From NCBI RefSeq assembly GCF_001644015.1, contig NZ_LUUI01000077.1:30955-94954 (forward strand): a stretch of DNA of 64,000 nucleotides, in the 5' to 3' direction. The notes beneath the pieces are model-generated. The model was given only the letters and a program-made list of their open reading frames with translations. It had not been told where the DNA came from and ran no database searches. The stretch comes from Methylomonas lenta. GTDB taxonomy: Bacteria; Pseudomonadota; Gammaproteobacteria; Methylococcales; Methylomonadaceae. Within the stretch, counting starts at the first letter, position 1; every line of letters starts with the position of its first letter. Below, piece after piece: positions 41,051 to 50,929 of this stretch. A program made the translations under genes and the position numbers.

Positions 41051-42850
41051 TTATTCTTTATTAACCTGCAAAACCGCCAGAAACGCTTCCTGCGGAATCT
41101 CAATACTACCTACCTGCTTCATACGCTTTTTACCGGCCTTTTGTTTTTCCAGTAGCTTTTTCTTGCGGGTAATGTCGCCGCCATAACATTTGGCGGTGAC
41201 ATTTTTCCGCATGGCTTTCACGGTGGAGCGGGCGATAACTTTAGAGCCAATAGCCGCCTGTATTGCCACTTCATACATCTGACGCGGGATCAGATCTTTC
41301 ATTTTATCAACCAGATCACGGCCACGGTTTAGGCTCAGATCTCGATGCACAATTATCGACAAAGCGTCGACTTTATCGCCATTAATCAGCACATCCAGCT
41401 TCACCAGCGGCGCCGGATCGAAGCGCAGAAACTCATAATCAAACGAGGCATAACCACGACTGACTGATTTCAAACGATCGAAGAAATCCAACACGACTTC
41501 GCTCATTGGCAACTCATAGCTTAATGACACTTGGGCGCCAACGTATTGCATGTTTTTTTGCGTGCCACGCTTTTCTATGCACAGATTAATCACGCTACCG
41601 AGATAAGTCTGCGGCACCAAAATGTTGGCTAAAATGATGGGTTCGCGAACTTCGGTTATGCTGCCGGCATCCGGTAATTTAGCCGGATTATCCACCATCA
41701 ATATCTCGCCGTTATGCGTTTCGACTTCGTAAACCACCGTCGGGGCCGTTGTGATTAGATCGATATTGTATTCACGCTCCAGTCGCTCCTGCACAATTTC
41801 CATATGCAGCATGCCCAAGAAACCGCAGCGAAAACCAAAGCCCAAGGCTTGTGAGCTTTCCGCCTCGAAATTTAACGCCGAATCGTTCAGCCTTAATTTA
41901 TCCAAAGCCTCACGCATGTCGCCGAAATCATCGGAGCTAACCGGATACAAGCCGGCAAATACTCGCGGCTGCACTTTTTCAAAGCCGGGTAGGGCTTCAG
42001 TCGCAGGATTGTCCGTGGCAGTAATGGTATCACCCACAGGTGCACCGAAAATATCCTTGATGCCGGCAATCATAAAGCCGACTTCGCCGGTATTTAACTG
42101 CTGTTTCTCAAATTGTTTTGGGGTGTAAACGCCGAGTTTTTCCACCAGAAAGGACTTGCCGGTGGACATCACTGTGATTTTTTGTTTTTTGCGCAGACCG
42201 CCGTTGATAATCCGCACCAGAGAGACGACGCCTAGATAATTATCAAACCACGAATCGATAATAAGTGCCTGCAAAGGTTTGTTCTGGTCACCACTAGGTG
42301 CAGGCACTTTCTGTATCAATTGTTCAAGTACGGCTTCGACACCGATACCGGTTTTAGCGCTAATTTTTAAGGCTTCATCTGCGGGTATGCCGATGACATC
42401 CTCGATTTCAGCCATCACTCGCTCAGGCTCGGCGGAAGGTAAATCGATTTTGTTTAAAACCGGCACGACCTCCAGGCCTTGTTCTAGCGCGGTATAGCAA
42501 TTGGCTACGCTTTGCGCTTCCACACCTTGCGCCGCATCGACTACCAGTAAAGCGCCTTCGCAAGCGGCCAACGATCGCGAAACCTCGTAGGAAAAATCTA
42601 CGTGGCCGGGCGTGTCGATGAAATTGAGCTGATAGACTTCGCCATCGTTAGCTTTGTAATCAAGCGTGACGCTTTGTGCTTTGATGGTGATGCCGCGTTC
42701 ACGTTCCAGATCCATGGAATCAAGTACTTGCGCCTCCATTTCCCTGGCGCTTAATCCCCCGCAAATTTGTATGAACCGATCTGCCAATGTCGATTTACCA
42801 TGATCGATATGGGCAATGATAGAGAAATTTCTAATGTTTTTTTGATCCAC
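41051..42850 (-). CDS. lepA: Elongation factor 4 (LepA)
   Basis: A 599-residue ribosome-binding GTPase. G1 [14 protein letters not shown]3 DTPGHVDF, G4 NKIDLPSA and the LepA-specific C-terminal domain ([14 protein letters not shown] at the end) are all present; length is standard. Starts the minus-strand operon with lepB after 12 bases. Confidence 0.98.
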   Translation of the reverse strand: MDQKNIRNFSIIAHIDHGKSTLADRFIQICGGLSAREMEAQVLDSMDLERERGITIKAQSVTLDYKANDGEVYQLNFIDTPGHVDFSYEVSRSLAACEGALLVVDAAQGVEAQSVANCYTALEQGLEVVPVLNKIDLPSAEPERVMAEIEDVIGIPADEALKISAKTGIGVEAVLEQLIQKVPAPSGDQNKPLQALIIDSWFDNYLGVVSLVRIINGGLRKKQKITVMSTGKSFLVEKLGVYTPKQFEKQQLNTGEVGFMIAGIKDIFGAPVGDTITATDNPATEALPGFEKVQPRVFAGLYPVSSDDFGDMREALDKLRLNDSALNFEAESSQALGFGFRCGFLGMLHMEIVQERLEREYNIDLITTAPTVVYEVETHNGEILMVDNPAKLPDAGSITEVREPIILANILVPQTYLGSVINLCIEKRGTQKNMQYVGAQVSLSYELPMSEVVLDFFDRLKSVSRGYASFDYEFLRFDPAPLVKLDVLINGDKVDALSIIVHRDLSLNRGRDLVDKMKDLIPRQMYEVAIQAAIGSKVIARSTVKAMRKNVTAKCYGGDITRKKKLLEKQKAGKKRMKQVGSIEIPQEAFLAVLQVNKE

Positions 42851-42918
42851 TTACTGACTACTAATATTAACTTGAGAAGAGGGCTGTTTCGCCCTCGCCA
42901 GGAATTGACGGATGCTTG

Positions 42919-43611
42919 CTAATGAGCCAGCATTTGTCGGAATTGAGCAATGGTTTCGGCTGTTAAAGGTTGTCTTTGATTGTCCCAGACCACCCCATCC
43001 AGCTCCGTAGCCAGAGTATCAATGGTTTCTATGAAATCATCGAATACGACCAATGGCTTATCGAGTTCACGCGGCTGCATATAAAACACGATGCCAGGGC
43101 AATAAAACTCTTCCAGTTGCGTGTCGGGGAATGTGCCGGGATCTATCATGCTGGCAACCGCAAAATCAACCAGGCGATTATGGTCGATACGCTCAAACAC
43201 TTTAACACTGCCATAGATCAAGCCCACCCTTTCGAAGGCATCGAATAAATCTTCGCCATTAAAGCCTTCATCTGCACGGGCCACAATGCTGAATTCAATC
43301 AACGCGGGTAACGCTGTTTTGGATTGAGTTTTGGAGGCTGCTTGAGGCGACTCTTTGTGGGTCGGCTTGATAGATTCTTCATCCAGTAGGGCGTCGCCGT
43401 CAACCGGTTCGCGCATCGGAAAAATATCCATTTCATCATCGTCGTCGTCGACTTCAAAGTCATCGCTGCCTAAGCCATACTCGGAATCGTCAAAGTAATC
43501 GTCAACTTCGCGGCGTTCACGCAACGATTTAAAAAAATGCCACAACAGCATGCTGATCATCACCAACATGCCGATTAAAATAATCACGACTCTTAATAAT
43601 TCTTTATCCAT
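42919..43611 (-). CDS. zipA: Cell division protein ZipA
   Basis: A 230-residue bitopic division protein. N-terminal membrane segment (residues ~6-28, RVVIILIGMLVMISMLLWHF), charged linker with an acidic block (DDFEVDDDDDEMDIF), and the C-terminal FtsZ-binding domain from ~95 (LPALIEFSIVARADEGFNG in parts, FCPGIVFYMQ-like). It tethers FtsZ to the membrane. The linker is short. It begins one base into the smc stop (TAATG), the common smc-zipA pairing in gammaproteobacteria. Confidence 0.92.
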   Translation of the reverse strand: MDKELLRVVIILIGMLVMISMLLWHFFKSLRERREVDDYFDDSEYGLGSDDFEVDDDDDEMDIFPMREPVDGDALLDEESIKPTHKESPQAASKTQSKTALPALIEFSIVARADEGFNGEDLFDAFERVGLIYGSVKVFERIDHNRLVDFAVASMIDPGTFPDTQLEEFYCPGIVFYMQPRELDKPLVVFDDFIETIDTLATELDGVVWDNQRQPLTAETIAQFRQMLAH

Positions 43612-46600
43612 TAGCTTTCCGCCATGCTTACTGCTTCTTCAATATCAACTGCCACCATTCTGGATACCCCAGGTTCTCTCATGGTAACACCTGCCAAATG
43701 TTTTGCAATTTCCATTGTGACTTTGTTATGTGAAATGTATAAAAATTGTACGCTAGCGGACATATCCTCCACCATTTTGGAGAATCTCACCACGTTGGCG
43801 TCGTCCAACGGCGCGTCCACTTCGTCCAATAGACAAAATGGTGCTGGATTCAATTCAAAAATTGAAAAAACCAAGGCTACCGCAGTTAATGCCTTTTCAC
43901 CACCAGACAATAGATGTATTGAGCTGTTTCGCTTGCCGGGCGGCTGCGCAATGATATTAACACCAGCTTCTAGTACATCCTGTTCGGTCAGCTCCAAATA
44001 AGCCCGGCCGCCGCCAAATAAACGCGGAAACTTTTCTTGTAAGCCACTGTTGATCTTGTCAAATGTCTCCTTGAAGCGCTGACGACTTTCTTTGTCGATT
44101 TTACTGATCGCTTGATCCAAAGTATTCAAAGCAGCTATCAAATCGTCATGTTGCTCATTCAGGAACTTCAGGCGTTCGGATTGAGTTTTATATTCTTCGA
44201 TCGCCGTTAGGTTAATCGAACCCAGCTTATCGATTTGATCACTTAAATCATCTAGTCTGTTTTTCCAGACCGATTCTTTGGCATCTGCAGACAGATTTAG
44301 CAAAATGGCCTCGGGATCAGTATCGACTTCAGTTAATTGTTCTGCAATGGTTTGTTGTCGTACCCGGCTATCCTGCTGCTCAAAACGCACATTATCCAGT
44401 GCTTCTTTTTGTTTTTCCAAATCACGCTGGGTTTGCGAATAAAGGTTAGCTAATTGAGTGACGCTTTGTTCGCTAGCCTGTTGTGCTTGTCGTTCACTGG
44501 TCAGGCTGGCTTCAAATTGCTGCTTTTGCGCCAGTAATTGTTCCAGCTGCATTTTTTCGTCATCCAGCGGTGACAAGCTGAATTCTAATTTATTTTCCAG
44601 TTCGTTAATACGGTCTGCTGATTGTTGATGCTGTAATTGCAGGCGTTCAATTTGTTTGGCGGTTAATCCTTCTGATGCTTTTAACGACTCGATTTGTGCA
44701 TGTAAGCGCTGCAAATGTTGCCGAGCCTCATTCACAGACGCATCGGTGTTTTGTTGCTGAGACTGGATTTGCTGGCTCAAATGTTCCAGCTGCAGCTTTT
44801 TATCGCCCAATTCTCCCAGTGCCAGCTCGGCATCCTGCTTGATCAATTCAGCTTCGGAAATATTCTCGGTATTTTCAGTAAAGTGTTGGCCGAGTTCGTC
44901 TATTTCGTGATCAAGTTGTTGTAAGCGGCGTTTTTGCTGTTCAAGTCTTGCCGAATACGCGCTGTGTTCAGCGCTTTTAGCTGAATATTCGGCGCTGAGT
45001 AATTTTTCTTTTTGTTGATATTGTTCGCGGTTGGTTTCAGCTATTTTCAGCGCTTGCTCAGCATTATCCAATTGCAGTTCATCTTCGGAAATCAACATTT
45101 GCAATTCATTTTGCCGCAGCTTTAATTCGCGTAACTCCTTTTCCCGATGTAATACGCCGGCTTTGCTATCGCTGCCGCGACTGATTTTAATCCAGTTTTT
45201 GCCCAGCCATGTGCCGTCAGTCAACACCACTGATTCATGGTCAGCCAATGCCATTTGTCGGGCTTGCGTCATGGATTCGGCGCAATAAATGCCGCTTAGC
45301 AGGCTGGATAAATCCCAGCGACTGTGTAGCTTGCTAACCAGGCTGACTGTTTCGGTTGCGGGCTGATCCTCAGCTGGTTGCGTTTCAAATACAATCAGCG
45401 ATTGTTTGGTCAACTCCTGTAACTCACCGAGTAGTGTTTCTGCGCTATCCACACAAATGGCTTCCAGATAACTGCCCAATACTGTTTCCACTGCGGTTTC
45501 CCAGTCTTCGTCAGCATCCAGAAATTCTGCCAGACGAGGTTGTTGCTCCAAGCCGACCTGTTCCAGCCAGCTAGTCAGTTCTTTTTTATCTTTGCCCATG
45601 GCATGCTGCTGTAATAATTCCAGCGAACTGATTTTGCCGTTAACCCGTTGCAGTTCGGCGCGATGCAGGTTTAGTTGTTCGTGTGTGCGTTTAATGGCTG
45701 GTCGCAGCTCGCTAATTTTTTGTAATACAGCTTCCAATTGTTGCTGTAATTGTGCGCGTTCGGTTTCGATTAGCTCAATGCTGCTTTCCAGGGTTTCCAG
45801 TTCCAGCTGTAATTGGGTGTCGACCAGGCTGTCGCGCTCAGTGTGTAATTTATCCAGTCTTGCCTGTAATTGTCGATTTTGATTTTCCAGTTGTATTAAT
45901 TTGGTACGCTGCACTTCGGCTTGTTCACGATAGCCGGCATTTTCATTTAAAAAGGCTTCCCATTGCTGTTGCCAATGTTGCTTTTGCAAATGAGCATCTT
46001 GTTGGATACCCAGCAAATCTTCCTCGCGCTCCTTGGCGACCATCATTGTTTCTTCAGCTTCCATCAAGGTCTGGCGAATTTCTTCCAGTTGTTGTCGATC
46101 CAGCTCACAATCGGTCTGAGCTTGCTCGGCCTGTTGTTTTAAGCGCTGGATTTCGATCAGAGTCTCTTCATGGCTTTTTTCGCTATGCTTGATGGCTTGC
46201 TCCAGGCGGCTCACCTCGCCGACCACCGCATAATACTCAGCTTGCGTAGTATCCAAATGTTGCTGCTGATTTTTTTGCTCGCCACGCTTGAGTTCCATGG
46301 ACTTTTCGGTATCGCGCAGCAATACGAACAAGCGATTATGTTCTTCGGCAATACCTTGCAACTTATTTTCCAATTGTTGCGCGGAACGTTGGAAACTTTG
46401 CCAGCGCATAGCCAATAATTCTTGTTTGGTTTGGCGTTCCTGCTTTTTTAGCGTGGTGTATTTTTCGGCCTTTTCTGCCTGCTTGGCCAGATTTTTGATT
46501 TGCTTTTCCACTTCATCACGCAAATCATCCAAACGCTCTAAATTTTCCCGGGTATGTCGCATGCGGGTTTCAGTTTCCGAGCGTCGTTCCTTGTATTTGG

Positions 46601-47111
46601 AGATGCCGGCGGCTTCTTCGATATGCACTCGCAAGTCATCTGGTTTGGCTTCCACCATGCGGGATATGGTGCCTTGCTCAATAATGGCATAACTGCGTGA
46701 ACCCAATCCGGTGCCCAAAAAGAGATCGGTAATATCCTTGCGTCGACACTTGGAGCCATTTAGCATAAACAGTGACTGACCATCACGGCTAACCTGGCGC
46801 TTGATCGAGATGGTGTTGTATTGAGCGTACTCGCCACCTGCCTTGCCTTCGTTGTTATCAAACACCAGCTCTACCGATGCCATGCTGACCGGCTTGCGGC
46901 CCGAGGAGCCATTAAAGATGACATCGGCCATATTGCCGCCGCGCAAATGCTTGGCTGAGCTTTCGCCCATTACCCAGCGTACGGCGTCGATAATGTTGGA
47001 TTTGCCGCAACCATTAGGCCCAACAATAGCGGTCAGATTGCCGCTAATCGGTATCGTGGTAGGATCGACAAAAGATTTGAAACCCGAAAGTTTAATTTTT
47101 TCCAGCTTCAT
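43611..47111 (-). CDS. smc: Chromosome segregation protein SMC
   Basis: A 1166-residue SMC ATPase for chromosome condensation. Walker A GPNGCGKSNIIDAVRWVMGE at the N-terminus, long coiled coils, a hinge around residues 500-650, then the ABC signature LLSGGEKALTAVALVFS and Walker B CLLDEVDAPLDDANV near the C-terminus. Q-rich coiled coils are normal for the class. No scpA/scpB are adjacent. Confidence 0.97.
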   Translation of the reverse strand: MKLEKIKLSGFKSFVDPTTIPISGNLTAIVGPNGCGKSNIIDAVRWVMGESSAKHLRGGNMADVIFNGSSGRKPVSMASVELVFDNNEGKAGGEYAQYNTISIKRQVSRDGQSLFMLNGSKCRRKDITDLFLGTGLGSRSYAIIEQGTISRMVEAKPDDLRVHIEEAAGISKYKERRSETETRMRHTRENLERLDDLRDEVEKQIKNLAKQAEKAEKYTTLKKQERQTKQELLAMRWQSFQRSAQQLENKLQGIAEEHNRLFVLLRDTEKSMELKRGEQKNQQQHLDTTQAEYYAVVGEVSRLEQAIKHSEKSHEETLIEIQRLKQQAEQAQTDCELDRQQLEEIRQTLMEAEETMMVAKEREEDLLGIQQDAHLQKQHWQQQWEAFLNENAGYREQAEVQRTKLIQLENQNRQLQARLDKLHTERDSLVDTQLQLELETLESSIELIETERAQLQQQLEAVLQKISELRPAIKRTHEQLNLHRAELQRVNGKISSLELLQQHAMGKDKKELTSWLEQVGLEQQPRLAEFLDADEDWETAVETVLGSYLEAICVDSAETLLGELQELTKQSLIVFETQPAEDQPATETVSLVSKLHSRWDLSSLLSGIYCAESMTQARQMALADHESVVLTDGTWLGKNWIKISRGSDSKAGVLHREKELRELKLRQNELQMLISEDELQLDNAEQALKIAETNREQYQQKEKLLSAEYSAKSAEHSAYSARLEQQKRRLQQLDHEIDELGQHFTENTENISEAELIKQDAELALGELGDKKLQLEHLSQQIQSQQQNTDASVNEARQHLQRLHAQIESLKASEGLTAKQIERLQLQHQQSADRINELENKLEFSLSPLDDEKMQLEQLLAQKQQFEASLTSERQAQQASEQSVTQLANLYSQTQRDLEKQKEALDNVRFEQQDSRVRQQTIAEQLTEVDTDPEAILLNLSADAKESVWKNRLDDLSDQIDKLGSINLTAIEEYKTQSERLKFLNEQHDDLIAALNTLDQAISKIDKESRQRFKETFDKINSGLQEKFPRLFGGGRAYLELTEQDVLEAGVNIIAQPPGKRNSSIHLLSGGEKALTAVALVFSIFELNPAPFCLLDEVDAPLDDANVVRFSKMVEDMSASVQFLYISHNKVTMEIAKHLAGVTMREPGVSRMVAVDIEEAVSMAES

Positions 47112-47375
47112 GACTGGCTAGGTACGCTCAAGACTGTTTACAAAGCCGGCTATTATCGACGAAAAGCCGAATAATTTGGAATGCATTTTGTTTAGATAAT
47201 CTTATCGGTCAAACAATCTGTAATTTTCTAGCCTGTGGCGATGTTCTGGGCGAGCGACAAGGCAGCTATAAACAAGGCATACTAAGGCTGTTCGGTATTC
47301 AGCGACTGGCCTTTTAAGTGTTCGTGCTTTTCAGGTGTACTGTATTTTCTAATCTACTTTTTTCGAATTAACGCT

Positions 47376-48503
47376 ATGAAACATGCTGATTTCACCCTGA
47401 CTGATGATTTGATTTATCTCAATCATGCAGCCGTAGCGCCCTGGCCTAAACGAACCGCTGCGGCAGTGATTGCGTTTGCCGAACAAAACAGTCGATATGG
47501 GTCGCACTTTTATCTGGATTGGATAAAGAAAGAGGCCGAATTACGCCAGCAATTAAAGGTCTTGATAAACGCACCCAGTGTTGACGATATAGCGCTGGTG
47601 AAAAATACCTCGGAAGCCTTGTCTTTTGTGGCTTACGGTTTGCCTTGGCAAGAGGGGGATAACATAGTTTCCAGTAATGAAGAATTTCCTTCCAACCGAT
47701 TGGCTTGGCAATCACTCGCCAATCAAGGCGTGGAATTTCGTCAAGCCGATCTGAGTAGTAGCAAAACGCCGGAAGAGGCATTGTTTGCATTAGTAGATAG
47801 CCATACCCGTTTGCTCACCATCAGTTCGATACAATTTGCCTCCGGATTGCGGCTGGATTTGGAGCGGATTGGTGCGTTCTGTAAAAAGTATGGCATCTTA
47901 TTTTGTATCGACGCGATTCAAAGTTTGGGGGCAGTGCAATTTGATGTGCAAGCATATAACGCAGACTTTGTCATGGCTGACGGTCATAAATGGATGTTTG
48001 GTCCGGAAGGTTTGGGGCTGTTTTATGCTAAGCCTGAGGCTAGAGACAAGCTAAAGCTAACTCAATACGGCTGGCACATGATGAAAGACACGCATAATTA
48101 CGAAAACCTGCCTTGGGAAGTTCATCCCGGTGCCCGGCGCTTCGAGTGTGGTAGCTCCAATACGCTGGGTATTCATGCCTTGTCGGCCAGTTTGTCTTTG
48201 TTGTTGGAGGTGGGTATGGAGATAATCGAATCCAGGGTTATTGAGCGCAGCGATTATCTAAAAGCGGTTATCTCTGCCAATCAACAGCTTATATTATTGT
48301 CTAATCAAAAAAGCCAGCTAAAGTCCGGCATTGTTATTTTTAAGCATAAAAGTATAGCTAACGAGATTTTATACCAGCATTTGCAGCAAAATGGTGTGGT
48401 TTGCGCCATGCGTGGTGGCGGTATTCGTTTTTCACCGCATTTTTATAATTCCCTTGCAGAAATTGAGCGGGCAGTGGTTTTGGCTGCTGAGCTGGATCTA
48501 TAG
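47376..48503 (+). CDS. Class V aminotransferase (PLP-dependent, NifS/isopenicillin-epimerase-like)
   Basis: A 375-residue PLP enzyme of the class V family. The cofactor lysine is K205 in MADGHKWMFGPEGLG; the preceding aspartate in ILFCIDAIQSLG binds the pyridine nitrogen; LNHAAVAPWP begins the fold. A SsuA-like sulfur-accepting cysteine loop is not obvious, so cysteine desulfurase activity is doubtful. It is a lone plus-strand gene between smc and rplM-rpsI, both minus strand. Substrate unknown. Confidence 0.85.
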   Translation: MKHADFTLTDDLIYLNHAAVAPWPKRTAAAVIAFAEQNSRYGSHFYLDWIKKEAELRQQLKVLINAPSVDDIALVKNTSEALSFVAYGLPWQEGDNIVSSNEEFPSNRLAWQSLANQGVEFRQADLSSSKTPEEALFALVDSHTRLLTISSIQFASGLRLDLERIGAFCKKYGILFCIDAIQSLGAVQFDVQAYNADFVMADGHKWMFGPEGLGLFYAKPEARDKLKLTQYGWHMMKDTHNYENLPWEVHPGARRFECGSSNTLGIHALSASLSLLLEVGMEIIESRVIERSDYLKAVISANQQLILLSNQKSQLKSGIVIFKHKSIANEILYQHLQQNGVVCAMRGGGIRFSPHFYNSLAEIERAVVLAAELDL

Positions 48504-48609
48504 CCAGTCTATGATTTAATTCGCCGCTACTGCTTTTCAGTGTTGTGCTGCAGCATCTGGTTTTACAAGCAAAGAAAGCCGGGCAGATAATGCTGAATGT
48601 CAGGTATAA

Positions 48610-48636
48610 AAAAAGCCGCTTTAAGAGCGGCTTTTT
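48610..48636 (-). terminator. Intrinsic terminator of rplM-rpsI (symmetric)
   Basis: Perfect 11-base stem AAAAAGCCGCT (48610-48620) with AGCGGCTTTTT (48626-48636), five-base loop, flanked by A- and T-runs on both strands. It lies 20 bases past the rpsI stop and also ~107 bases past the aminotransferase stop, so it can work in both directions. Confidence 0.88.
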
Positions 48637-48655
48637 GCTTCCCGAAGGAGCGCGA

Positions 48656-49045
48656 TTAACGTTTTGAGTATTGAGGACGTTTTCTGGCTTTGTGCAAGCC
48701 AACTTTTTTCCGTTCAACTTCGCGAGAATCGCGAGTAACGTAACCTGCTTTTCTTAATGATGGTCTTAATGTTTCGTCGAAAACCATAAGCGCACGAGTC
48801 AAACCGTGACGAATAGCGCCAGCTTGGCCTGATGGGCCGCCGCCGCAAACGATGATATTGATATCAAAGTCGTTGGTTTTTTCCAGTAACTCCAGAGGTT
48901 GTCTGGCAATCATTTCGTCGGTTTTGCGGCCGAAATATTGTTCAATAGGTTGCTTGTTGATGGTGAACTTGCCTGAACCTATTGTGGCGTACACGCGAGC
49001 AATTGCGCTTTTGCGACGACCTGTTCCGTAGTATTGAGCTGCCAT
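48656..49045 (-). CDS. rpsI: 30S ribosomal protein S9
   Basis: A 129-residue S9 with [12 protein letters not shown] at the start, [14 protein letters not shown] in the middle and the basic tail [17 protein letters not shown] whose final lysine-arginine contacts P-site tRNA. Three bases after rplM. Confidence 0.98.
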   Translation of the reverse strand: MAAQYYGTGRRKSAIARVYATIGSGKFTINKQPIEQYFGRKTDEMIARQPLELLEKTNDFDINIIVCGGGPSGQAGAIRHGLTRALMVFDETLRPSLRKAGYVTRDSREVERKKVGLHKARKRPQYSKR

Positions 49046-49048
49046 AAA

Positions 49049-49489
49049 CTATCTACCTGCTGAAAATTCTAGAACTTTAGGCTGTTGAGCTTGATGACCG
49101 TGCTCAGAACCTGCGTAAACTTTTAATTTTTTGAACATGGCGCGTCCTAATGGGTTTTTAGGTAGCATGCCTTGTACGGCGGTGGTAATGATGCGATCAG
49201 GAAAGGTTTGTCTCAGCTTGCCCAAAGAAGTCGACTTCATGTTGCCGACATAACCAGTATGACGGTAGTACATTTTGTCTTTTTCTTTGTTGCCTGTAAC
49301 GCCAACTTTCTCTGCATTAATGACGATGATGTAATCACCGGTATCAACGTGTGGTGTGTATTCGGGTTTGTGTTTGCCGCGAAGACGTCGTGCAATTTCA
49401 GTAGCAAGGCGACCAAGTGTCTTTCCTTCTGCATCAATCACGTACCAATCGCGCTTAACTTCTGCGGGCTTTGCACTAAATGTTTTCAT
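49049..49489 (-). CDS. rplM: 50S ribosomal protein L13
   Basis: A 146-residue L13: [20 protein letters not shown] (in parts), [38 protein letters not shown]. Early 23S-binding protein; first gene of rplM-rpsI. Usual length about 142. The promoter should lie in 49490-49560. Confidence 0.98.
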   Translation of the reverse strand: MKTFSAKPAEVKRDWYVIDAEGKTLGRLATEIARRLRGKHKPEYTPHVDTGDYIIVINAEKVGVTGNKEKDKMYYRHTGYVGNMKSTSLGKLRQTFPDRIITTAVQGMLPKNPLGRAMFKKLKVYAGSEHGHQAQQPKVLEFSAGR

Positions 49490-49567
49490 CTTTGCTTCTT
49501 AATTCTGTTGAGACTATGTATAAAGAACGGGGATTCTACTTAAAGTAGCTGCTGACTTCAAGTTGTT

Positions 49568-50929
49568 TTAGAGTTTAATTTTTAATGAGTGCAGTTTTCG
49601 ATAAAGGTGTGTGCGCTCCATGCCTATAGCTACCGCGAGTTTAGCGACGCTACCGCCATTTTTTTCGAAATGATATTCCAGATAAGATTTCTCAAAATGA
49701 TCGCGGGCTTCTTTCAAAGGCAGGTTAAAAAACTCCGGAACGTTAGAACCTAGTTTGGGTTGTTCGGCGATGGAGCCCAGTGCGGTTTTGGCTTCATCCA
49801 GTTCGATGTCATCGCCCGCGCCTAAAATCATCAAGCGTTGCACCAGATTGCGCAACTCGCGCACATTGCCCGGCCAGCTGTAGTTACGCAAGTAGTTCTG
49901 CGAGGCCATTGAGAAGCGGCGGAACGGCAGCTTCTCGTGCGCTACAAAATGATCGATGTAAAAATTCAGCAAGCCAGGTACGTCTTCACTATGATCACGT
50001 AAAGGCTGGACCTCTAGCTTGACTTCATTTAGCAGATAATACAAATCCTGACGGAAGCGACCGCTATTGACCTCTTCATCCAGTGCCATGCGGGTGGATG
50101 CAACCACGCGCACATCCACGCGCACCGCTTGGCTGCCGCCCACTCTTAAAAAAGAACTGGATTCCAGTGCGCTGAGTAATCGAGCCTGGGTTTCAGGATC
50201 CATGCCGCCGATTTCGCCCAGAAACAAAGTCCCGCGATGTGCTTGTTCTAGCAAGCCGCGATAAATCCTGCCATTGTCTTCACGACCGAAAAATTCCACC
50301 GCCGCGTTTTCAGGAGAAATACTGCCGACCGAAACATCAACAAATGGACCTTCCCGACGTGGGCTGTTGTTGTGCAAATAGCGGGCAAACATTTCCTTGC
50401 CAACGCCGGCTTCACCGACAAACAGCACCCGCGTGTCGTGCTGCGCCAAGCGCTTAACTTTGTCTTTGGTGCGCTCCACACCGGCACTTTTGCCGACCGG
50501 GTCCACGCCTATCATTAATTGTTGTTTTAATCCGGCATTTTCTCGTTGCAACGAACTGGTTTCCAGCGCGCGTTCAACAATGAGCAATAATTTAGCTAGC
50601 GATAATGGTTTTTCCAGAAAATCATAGGCGCCGAGCCGAGTTGCCTCTACGGCCGACTCTACCGAGCCATGACCCGACATCATGATCACCGGGCATAAAC
50701 TTTGATCTTCGGCGACCCATTCTCGCAGCAAAGTGATGCCATCGCAGTCCGGCATCCAAATATCCAGCAAAATCAGATGCGGCGAGCGTTGGCTTTTTAA
50801 GCGTTTGGCTTCTGTGGCGTTTTCGGCCATGGCTACTTCATAGCCTTCATCCTCTAAGATTTCCGAAACCAACTGACGAATATCCTGCTCGTCGTCGACT
50901 ACCAGTATGTAAGGCGCTTGATTATTCAT
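49568..50929 (-). CDS. ntrX: NtrX-like response regulator with degenerate sigma-54 contact loop
   Basis: A 453-residue regulator with receiver (D56 in LILLDIWMP; K107 in FLEKPLS), AAA+ domain and Fis-type helix-turn-helix (AKLAVAIGMERTHLYRKLH). Walker A GEAGVGKEM (172-180) is intact, but the GAFTGA loop is gone: between FFGRED and GLLEQAH (residues 214-230) the sequence is NGRIYR. The Walker B aspartate is also replaced (TLFLGEI, G238 for D). The protein therefore should not activate sigma-54 in the usual way; it may act as a sigma-70 regulator or repressor, as proposed for some alphaproteobacterial NtrX. It overlaps ntrY by four bases. Confidence 0.9.
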   Translation of the reverse strand: MNNQAPYILVVDDEQDIRQLVSEILEDEGYEVAMAENATEAKRLKSQRSPHLILLDIWMPDCDGITLLREWVAEDQSLCPVIMMSGHGSVESAVEATRLGAYDFLEKPLSLAKLLLIVERALETSSLQRENAGLKQQLMIGVDPVGKSAGVERTKDKVKRLAQHDTRVLFVGEAGVGKEMFARYLHNNSPRREGPFVDVSVGSISPENAAVEFFGREDNGRIYRGLLEQAHRGTLFLGEIGGMDPETQARLLSALESSSFLRVGGSQAVRVDVRVVASTRMALDEEVNSGRFRQDLYYLLNEVKLEVQPLRDHSEDVPGLLNFYIDHFVAHEKLPFRRFSMASQNYLRNYSWPGNVRELRNLVQRLMILGAGDDIELDEAKTALGSIAEQPKLGSNVPEFFNLPLKEARDHFEKSYLEYHFEKNGGSVAKLAVAIGMERTHLYRKLHSLKIKL

